A DNA stretch of 45,548 bases from Candidatus Bathyarchaeota archaeon (GTDB lineage Archaea; Thermoproteota; Bathyarchaeia; 40CM-2-53-6), in NCBI GenBank assembly GCA_005888755.1, contig VBBQ01000012.1, forward strand, positions 1-45,548. The letters run 5' to 3'. Of the stretch, positions 40,404 to 45,548 are shown one piece after another. The notes under the pieces are model-generated. The model saw nothing but the letters and a program-made list of their open reading frames with translations, had not been told where the DNA came from and did no database searches. Position 1 is the stretch's first letter, and every line of letters starts with the position of its first letter. Both the position numbers and the translations under genes were made by a program.

Positions 40404-41078
40404 CTACGCTGCTGGCTCAGTAGGCACGGCGATTTCAGGAGCGGGCGCAATCATTTCAGGAGCAGCCTTGGTCTTGGGCTCAGCGCCCTCAAGAGTCAGA
40501 GGCATCGAGAGCAGTTTTGACTTGCGCACACCGATATGGCGTAGAGGGCAGACTTTCTTCGCTTCGTTGTAGACGTCCGATCCCATCTTTCCGAGAACCA
40601 TCTCGTGGCAGAGCTGTGAGTATGTGAGCTTGGATGCTTTTTCTGCAACGATCTTGCCCATGACTTGTCGTATCCCGTGTTCCTGAGACCCATTTATTCT
40701 GCCATGGCTGAATCCCACAATGTAAACTCGCGTAAGATAGTTGTCAACTGTTCGACCGGTGAAAATGCCGTCGATGCGAGTGCTTCCCCGCCTGACAAGG
40801 CTTCTCAGATAGTCGGTTGAGTATTCATGGCTCTTGAGGATCGTATCAATCCGCTCGCCTGTGTTGGAAACGGCGAGGAAGTATAATTTGATCGACTGGT
40901 GCGAAAAGTCACCAGTAATATCGTAAAGAGTAGTTTCAACGACTCGACCAATAAGCTTCTTCGGATCCTCGCAGGGAATGCCTGCAACGTTTTGTTCTCC
41001 GAAGTAGGCGGGTGTGTATACGGAGTACCACTCCTTGAGTCTCCACTTGTCCCGCACTTTTTTGGTTGTCTTTGACAC
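40404..41078 (-). CDS. rps3ae: 30S ribosomal protein eS1 (S3Ae)
   Basis: A 224-residue ribosomal protein. K-V-R-D-K-W-R-L-K-E-W-Y-S-V-Y-T-P, then G-R-V-V-E-T-T-L-Y-D-I-T-G-D-F and C-P-L-R-H-I-G-V-R-K-S-K are characteristic. A Pro/Ala/Glu-rich C-terminal tail of about 25 residues extends it. The start is GTG 41078. It lies downstream of pcc1 in the order uS15-DHH-pcc1-eS1, which is conserved over many archaea. Confidence 0.95.
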   Translation of the reverse strand: MSKTTKKVRDKWRLKEWYSVYTPAYFGEQNVAGIPCEDPKKLIGRVVETTLYDITGDFSHQSIKLYFLAVSNTGERIDTILKSHEYSTDYLRSLVRRGSTRIDGIFTGRTVDNYLTRVYIVGFSHGRINGSQEHGIRQVMGKIVAEKASKLTYSQLCHEMVLGKMGSDVYNEAKKVCPLRHIGVRKSKLLSMPLTLEGAEPKTKAAPEMIAPAPEIAVPTEPAA

Positions 41079-41096
41079 AGTCTCTATTCCATTTTC

Positions 41097-41339
41097 TTAG
41101 TTTGATACTTTTTCTAGCGTCTCCTTTGCTGCTTGAAGACAGCGAAGGAGGTCGTCCAAGGTGAATATGAATGTTTCAATCTTTCCACCAAATTCCAGAG
41201 TAAAAGATGCTGAGCGGTCCAATGCTTTTCCCTTCACTTTGAGACCTTTCATGTTCAGATTATCGGGCTGGACCGATGATACGAGCGCGCTGGATGTTGC
41301 CTTGTTCCGTGTCGAGATTCTTACCTCCGCTCTTATCAC
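41097..41339 (-). CDS. pcc1: KEOPS complex subunit Pcc1
   Basis: An 80-residue protein of the size and alpha/beta pattern of archaeal Pcc1. It includes V-Q-P-D-N-L, the conserved Asp-Asn pair near 29, and F-I-F-T-L-D-D-L-L-R-C-L-Q-A near the C-terminal helix. KEOPS makes the t6A base at position 37 of ANN-decoding tRNAs, with Pcc1 as the dimerising subunit. GTG 41339 overlaps the TGA of the DHH nuclease gene (GTGA), so translation is coupled. Confidence 0.88.
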   Translation of the reverse strand: MIRAEVRISTRNKATSSALVSSVQPDNLNMKGLKVKGKALDRSASFTLEFGGKIETFIFTLDDLLRCLQAAKETLEKVSN

Positions 41340-42820
41340 TTGATCGTCGACTCGATCGTCTTCTCAAACTGTGTCAAGAAGGATTCCAAGCTCTGACGCT
41401 CGACGGTTGCGCCTGCCGCGATCGCATGGCCCCCTCCATACCCTCCAAACTTAGGCGACAAATCTTGAAGGATCTTCCCCAGATTCAGACCCTTCTCAAT
41501 TAGCTGATCGGTTCCGCGGGCGGAGACTTTTGACTCGCCTTCTTTCGTCGCGGTTACCACCAAGGTTACTTTTGAGCCGCCGAAGAGGTTCGAGGAGGAG
41601 AGTATTGAAGAGACGGCTCCGGTCATATTTTCATCAATCACTCCCTCTCCCCTCACTATCACCAAGTGTCCCTTCTGAACCAATGACTTGGGATCAGAGG
41701 TTATCCAGTTCATGTATTTTGAAAGGAATTTTCGGTATTCCGAGTAGACTTGTTGCGCCTCGTCAAACGATGCCCCACGGTCTCCAAGGCCCAATGCAAT
41801 CCCAAGACCGGGCTTGCCCATACGGCCGCAAGCATTCAGCAACGATGCATACTCCCTGCCATCGCGGAGAGGGGTCGAAGGTTCTTCGTTCCTAAGCGTG
41901 TACACGGACCCTATCAGCTCAAGCGCCACCTCTCCACTCAACTTCAGCGAGATCATGTGCTGAATGATCCTGTCGACAAGCCTCTTTTTCTCTTCGAGCG
42001 AGAGATCGGAGATAGTCCTCCAACGGTCATCTACCTTCGTGGGGATGTTTACAGAATCGAGGAGAGCTAGGCACCGATCCTCTTCCCCACTTAGTCCCGG
42101 AAGGAATGGCGTTGTAGTTGATGCGATAGCTCGGTGGATTGGCCTGGTCTGTCGTCCGAACAGGACTAGGTCTTGCGTGACCTCGACCAGTTTCGCTTTG
42201 ACCGCGTCTTCAAGAATCTCAGTGTTGAGGCCAATTAGAGATCTCTTGGGACCCTTGTCCTGTTGGTCCCCGAGACATCCAACTATGGCTAGAGAAGAGA
42301 GGTCTACGTTCTGTGGGTCTATCGCCTTTGCGAGGAGGTAGGCCGTTCCGGCCCCGCTGATCTCTTCTGAGCCGTTGAAGCCCATCAGATGAGTGTTGAA
42401 GTGGTGGAGATTAGCCTGGGGTTCGCCCAATGCTTGATGATGATCGGCGATGACGATTTCTCGGTTTTTGAGACCCTTGGATATTATGTCTAGATAACCG
42501 CTGCCGATGTCTGAGAACACGATGAAGTCCGAGTCAATGGCGCCGATTTCTTCGATGGTTCTCTCGCTGAGATTTTCCACTATTCGCAGATGGACAATAG
42601 TATTGAGGCGTTTCACCGCCTCGAAAGCGATAGATCCTGCCGTTAGACCGTCGGCGTCGAAATGGGTCACTGTTAGAATCGTTGATTCTTTGGAGGCTGC
42701 CTCTCTAATTATCGCCGCCGTTTCGTCGGCGGTTCGCTGAAGCTCTAGTCGACGATCGCTGAGACTAGTCGAGTGAGGCTGCAACAGGCTTGTACGTCCA
42801 ATCCTTAGGAATTCTTCCAA
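41336..42820 (-). CDS. DHH-family single-strand exonuclease, archaeal RecJ/GAN-like
   Basis: A 494-residue DHH phosphoesterase. The first metal site T-H-F-D-A-D-G (52-58) is followed by an F-S-D-I-G-S-G-Y motif and the eponymous D-H-H in V-I-A-D-H-H-Q. The DHHA1 domain with G-G-Y-G-G-G-H-A-I-A-A-G lies near the end. Archaeal members process DNA or RNA ends, and GAN binds GINS at replication forks. It overlaps the uS15 frame by 56 nt, more than usual, so a start further inside is possible, but the first downstream Met would remove the first metal motif. Confidence 0.92.
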   Translation of the reverse strand: MEEFLRIGRTSLLQPHSTSLSDRRLELQRTADETAAIIREAASKESTILTVTHFDADGLTAGSIAFEAVKRLNTIVHLRIVENLSERTIEEIGAIDSDFIVFSDIGSGYLDIISKGLKNREIVIADHHQALGEPQANLHHFNTHLMGFNGSEEISGAGTAYLLAKAIDPQNVDLSSLAIVGCLGDQQDKGPKRSLIGLNTEILEDAVKAKLVEVTQDLVLFGRQTRPIHRAIASTTTPFLPGLSGEEDRCLALLDSVNIPTKVDDRWRTISDLSLEEKKRLVDRIIQHMISLKLSGEVALELIGSVYTLRNEEPSTPLRDGREYASLLNACGRMGKPGLGIALGLGDRGASFDEAQQVYSEYRKFLSKYMNWITSDPKSLVQKGHLVIVRGEGVIDENMTGAVSSILSSSNLFGGSKVTLVVTATKEGESKVSARGTDQLIEKGLNLGKILQDLSPKFGGYGGGHAIAAGATVERQSLESFLTQFEKTIESTIK

Positions 42821-43211
42821 TCTTTCGATAATAGCTTACAAGCCGATGAATCTTCGACTCAATCAACGCCAAGTCTCTCTTGTTCGGGTAATCCTTCCGA
42901 TTCTTCTCAAGGTGTCTCGTCGCGCTCGTAGCTTTCTTTAGCAGATTATCAAGGTCCTCAGGAATCTTTGTGCGGCTTTCTTCTGGGAGAATGTGTTCAA
43001 GGCGACGGCCGGCAATTTGGGAGACCAAGGGAATGCCGTATTTGTCTCGGAGGATCTGCCCGACGAGGCTCGGTGAGTTTCCCTCCTTGGACAGTTTCAG
43101 AACAAGGGCTTCTACCTCTTCAGGCTCATACTTGAACCAGGCAGGAGGACGCCTGCTTACGGGTCTTGTCGACCCTGAACTTCCCCTCTTACCCGAGTAA
43201 AGCCTTGCCAA
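42765..43211 (-). CDS. rps15: 30S ribosomal protein uS15, archaeal/eukaryotic (S13e) form
   Basis: A 148-residue protein. Archaeal uS15 has an N-terminal extension (M-A-R-L-Y-S-G-K-R-G-S-S-G-S-T-R-P) before the bacterial-like core (R-D-L-A-L-I-E-S-K-I-H-R-L-V-S-Y-Y-R), and ends with W-T-Y-K-P. Both parts are present. The start codon is TTG 43211, as the next Met would remove the extension. It leads the group uS15-DHH-pcc1-eS1, with a TTTAAATAA-like stretch upstream around 43251-43260. Confidence 0.95.
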   Translation of the reverse strand: MARLYSGKRGSSGSTRPVSRRPPAWFKYEPEEVEALVLKLSKEGNSPSLVGQILRDKYGIPLVSQIAGRRLEHILPEESRTKIPEDLDNLLKKATSATRHLEKNRKDYPNKRDLALIESKIHRLVSYYRKIGRIPKDWTYKPVAASLD

Positions 43212-43256
43212 TTCTATGATCCCTTGTTTACACCGCGGCCCCGGGTTGGGCGTTAT

Positions 43257-43667
43257 TTAAGTCGAACTGGGAGCAACACTCTTTGACATCAACAGACCTC
43301 GGTGACGCTTCGGGTAGACCGTGGCTATTCCTAGCCTGGATAGAGCAGCTCGCAATTTGCGATCGACAGTTGCTACTGCCAGTAGTTCGTTTGTGGCTAG
43401 CGAGAAAGAAAGTATTGCGGCGTCTGTATCCGACGTTTCTATTCCAGCGGAGAAGATCTGATATCTTCTCAGTTTCAAGAGTTCAAGAGCTGCGTTCGCT
43501 ATTGCGCCGATCTTCGAAGCTCTAGTTCTTCCAATACGTTGGAGTTCTCGTTCAGCTAGGTCTAGAGTAGCAATCCGGACCGGACCAGCGATTAGATCTC
43601 GCAGTTCTTCGTCGATGTCTCTTCTCTGCTCAAGCATCATTAAAAGGAAACTGGTGTCCAGAAGAAC
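43257..43667 (-). CDS. PIN-domain protein (Fcf1/Utp24-like) without a usual start codon
   Basis: A PIN nuclease fold. The first strand and catalytic Asp, V-L-L-D-T-S-F-L-L, are at 43667-43641. S-D-T-D-A-A-I-L-S-F-S and V-A-T-V-D-R-K-L-R carry the further acids, and the end G-I-A-T-V-Y-P is usual. The frame before 43667 is open back to a TGA but contains no ATG, GTG or TTG. The first ATG (43640) lies after the catalytic Asp and would give an inactive domain. So the true start is either a rare codon or the sequence has an error. The overlap with the membrane-protein stop (43729) suggests coupled translation. Archaeal Fcf1-like proteins act in rRNA processing, which fits the neighbours uS15 and eIF2-gamma. 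Confidence 0.75.
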   Translation of the reverse strand, partial: VLLDTSFLLMMLEQRRDIDEELRDLIAGPVRIATLDLAERELQRIGRTRASKIGAIANAALELLKLRRYQIFSAGIETSDTDAAILSFSLATNELLAVATVDRKLRAALSRLGIATVYPKRHRGLLMSKSVAPSST

Positions 43668-43728
43668 TGTTAGAGGATGGCCTGTTTTCGCCGAGTTCCT
43701 CTTGACGCTACCAGATTTCTCAAAGGGT

Positions 43729-44238
43729 TCAGACTTGATGATTGTTCATCCACCCACGTTTGAAACCTCGAACCTTCCTCCAATAATGCACCGGCCAGGA
43801 GAATCCAAAGATCACCCAAGCAAGAACAGTCAGTCCTGCAAAGTAGGAGTAGACTCCGCCATACTCTAGCCATAGGTACTCGGATGATGCGAGAATCACA
43901 ATTGAGGGCACGGCAACCAGAAAAAAGTTGTTGGTCGACCCCTTGAGCCAAACATAATAATCGTGATGAACCAATTCGTAATGAGGATTCTTCCAGATTG
44001 GGAAAGCTCGTCCGGTAATAACTAACTGGCAGATTGTGCAACGCCGCTCTGTCCTCTTGCTAAGACCGGAAAGGATTGTAACGAAATTTCCGAGCATCAA
44101 GACAATGAGTCCTCCGACGAGTATTACTGAAAGCACGATCATCGGAAGCCATGGGATCAGGATTGCAAACACCAACGCGGCAACGAGCATGTTCACGCCT
44201 GCAATAATCATCGAAACGCCGAGAGTCGAAATCCTCAC
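43729..44238 (-). CDS. Four-helix membrane protein with a CxxC...H-H-H loop
   Basis: A 169-residue protein. Helices at about 9-28, 34-55, 104-118 and 129-146. The cytoplasmic loop between helices 2 and 3 has R-R-C-T-I-C, then H-Y-E-L-V-H-H-D-Y-Y-V-W, which could bind a metal (Cys67, Cys70 and nearby His). I do not recognise the family. The start is GTG 44238, with ATG 44211 as an alternative. It sits between eIF2-gamma and the PIN gene, all reading leftward, so it is probably co-transcribed with translation genes. Confidence 0.65.
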   Translation of the reverse strand: MRISTLGVSMIIAGVNMLVAALVFAILIPWLPMIVLSVILVGGLIVLMLGNFVTILSGLSKRTERRCTICQLVITGRAFPIWKNPHYELVHHDYYVWLKGSTNNFFLVAVPSIVILASSEYLWLEYGGVYSYFAGLTVLAWVIFGFSWPVHYWRKVRGFKRGWMNNHQV

Positions 44239-44291
44239 GGTAACCGAGCACGCTCCTTGCTCCGGTTGTCGATCGAAGCGTGTGATTTATC

Positions 44292-45548
44292 TTATCGAAT
44301 CGTTCCGAACCCTATCAAGCGCCAACTCTCACCGATTCTCCGGCTTAGGGCGACTTTTGAGCCTGGGTCAGCGCAGATTGGTTTCTTCAGCTGTACATCT
44401 GCAATGTCTTCTCTTGCTGATACGACCAATCCAGAGGTAACAGCAGTGCCCGCATTGAGCACGAGTGGTTCGTTCATCTTGATCTTCTGGACCGGGACTA
44501 GTTGTTCTGTCCCGACAGCCTTCTCGAAGAGATCCACATCGAGGCTGACCTTCTCTAGAATATCAGGCAGCGTCCCCGACCTCCCTAGGACATTTCCTAC
44601 CAGTCCGTCAGACTTTGTTATGGAGGGATCCAAGTCGGTTCCAACAGCAACTAGGCCTCCTGGCGTAGCCTGTCTGACTTCTCCATCGCCGGCTTGCAAG
44701 GTCTCCACGTTCGCGACAAGTCTTTCGTAGGTGACCCGGTTCGACTCGCCTACCTTTATTCCGGGTTTGATCTCGATCTCGTCGCCTCTCTTGAAAATCC
44801 CCTGAACAACAGAACCTCCAACAACGCCTCCCAGAAGTCCTTCCACTTCGGTACCTGGTTTGTTTACGTCAAATGATCGGAGAATGGACATCCTTGCCGC
44901 GACTGCGGAATCTCGTTTCGGAGTGGGAATCCTCTCCTGTATCGCAGCGATCAAAACGTCCATGTTCAACTTGTGCTGGGCTGAAACAGGTATCACTGGA
45001 GCTGCTTCTGCAACAGTGTTCTTGGTGAACTCGCGAATTTCCTGATAGTTCGTCTTAGCCCTTGCCCGGTCCACTACGTCTATCTTGTTCTGCACCACTA
45101 CCATCTTGCGCAGGCCGACCATCTGCGCCGCCAGCATGTGCTCCCGGTCTTGCGCTTGCGGACATTTGACATTTGCCGAGACCACGAACATCGCTCCGTC
45201 CATGATCGCCGCACCCGAGAGCATCGTGACCATGAGGCTGTGGTGACCGGGACAATCGACGAAACTCACCGATCTCAGGAACTTAGTCTCGCTCTTACAG
45301 TTCGGACAGATCTTACTGGTCGAATAGTTGAACGGAGGGTCACAGGATGGGCATTCGTAGAATGAGGCGTCAGCATAACCGATACGAATCGTAATTCCTC
45401 TTCGAAGCTCTTCAGAATGTCTAGCAGTCCAAACCCCTGTTAGCGCTTGGACAATGGTGCTCTTTCCATTGTCGACATCGCCACCCGTACCTATGTTAAT
45501 TTCGGGTTGCAGCCTAATGTCACCTATTAATAGAACGTCCTCCGCGGG
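44292..45548 (-). CDS. Translation initiation factor eIF2 subunit gamma (5' end outside window)
   Basis: 418 residues in the window, open to the right edge with no start yet. The GTPase motifs are Q-P-E-I-N-I-G-T-G-G-D-V-D-N-G-K-S-T (G1), R-R-G-I-T-I-R (G2), D-C-P-G-H (G3), N-K-I-D (G4) and V-S-A-Q (G5). A zinc ribbon C-P-S-C...C-P-N-C lies between G2 and G3, as in aIF2-gamma. In G1 the usual G-H-V-D-H-G-K-T is G-D-V-D-N-G-K-S; it still fits Walker A, but two histidines are replaced. The family is about 410 residues, so only a few codons are missing. Forms aIF2 with alpha and beta subunits and carries initiator Met-tRNA. Confidence 0.94.
   Translation of the reverse strand, partial: PAEDVLLIGDIRLQPEINIGTGGDVDNGKSTIVQALTGVWTARHSEELRRGITIRIGYADASFYECPSCDPPFNYSTSKICPNCKSETKFLRSVSFVDCPGHHSLMVTMLSGAAIMDGAMFVVSANVKCPQAQDREHMLAAQMVGLRKMVVVQNKIDVVDRARAKTNYQEIREFTKNTVAEAAPVIPVSAQHKLNMDVLIAAIQERIPTPKRDSAVAARMSILRSFDVNKPGTEVEGLLGGVVGGSVVQGIFKRGDEIEIKPGIKVGESNRVTYERLVANVETLQAGDGEVRQATPGGLVAVGTDLDPSITKSDGLVGNVLGRSGTLPDILEKVSLDVDLFEKAVGTEQLVPVQKIKMNEPLVLNAGTAVTSGLVVSAREDIADVQLKKPICADPGSKVALSRRIGESWRLIGFGTIR

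Overview
This window is archaeal chromosome. The lipid genes decide it: sn-glycerol-1-phosphate dehydrogenase, geranylgeranylglyceryl-phosphate synthase and a geranylgeranyl reductase lie side by side. eIF2-gamma, eS1, archaeal uS15, Pcc1 (KEOPS), NadM of archaeal type, CofE (F420), a TRAM-domain RNA chaperone and an archaeal/eukaryotic-type GluRS agree. DUF2070 and the gene order suggest a TACK-superphylum archaeon, perhaps Bathyarchaeia or a deep Nitrososphaeria relative; that placement is inference. Starts are often TTG or GTG (for example uS15 TTG, eS1 GTG, NadM TTG, GlmM-like TTG), and several genes have a TATA-like box about 25-30 nt before the start, as expected for leaderless archaeal mRNAs.

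Layout. 1-3000: a window-edge open frame, an apparently intact TnpB gene with its own tail sequence repeated in inverted orientation on the far side, a UPF0248 gene, a 490-base gap with a dispersed repeat, and a RibD/DHFR-like reductase. 3000-8250: small unknown protein, Nudix hydrolase, then a leftward run of Ctu1/TtuA-like tRNA thiolase, site-2 protease, a nucleotidyltransferase-HTH protein and CofE, followed by a TRAM protein. 8350-16440: the core block, all rightward: membrane protein, GGR, GGGPS, DUF2070, G1PDH, mevalonate-decarboxylase-family protein, GluRS. This is the archaeal ether-lipid pathway with DUF2070 placed inside it. 16630-18780: two surface proteins, one a membrane-anchored seven-repeat beta-propeller. 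18784-19300: a gene-free stretch with several strong inverted repeats, then an operator/promoter. 19303-23126: an apparent operon of coiled-coil ORF, winged-helix regulator, membrane protein with beta-rich domain, MDR oxidoreductase and SDR epimerase. 23189-30078: accessory metabolic genes (degenerate metallo-beta-lactamase fold, dienelactone hydrolase, DEAH-type helicase, VOC protein, terpene-cyclase-like toroid, second RibD/DHFR protein, KNTase-like protein). 30156-34450: FKBP isomerase plus class V aminotransferase, TnpB tail remnants, DUF998 protein, tautomerase/HxlR divergent pair. 34534-36662: unlisted 46-residue membrane peptide, SAM hydrolase, NadM, Ogt. 36731-45548: RtcA, a nucleotide-sugar pair (GlmU-like plus phosphohexomutase), and the conserved information-processing cluster eS1-Pcc1-DHH nuclease-uS15-PIN-membrane protein-eIF2-gamma.

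The points most worth following up are DUF2070 inside the lipid operon, the inverted TnpB tails shared by an intact element and a 360-base mini-element, the structured gene-free region at 18881-19106, and the half-site array in front of the winged-helix operon. I saw no rRNA, tRNA or CRISPR array.
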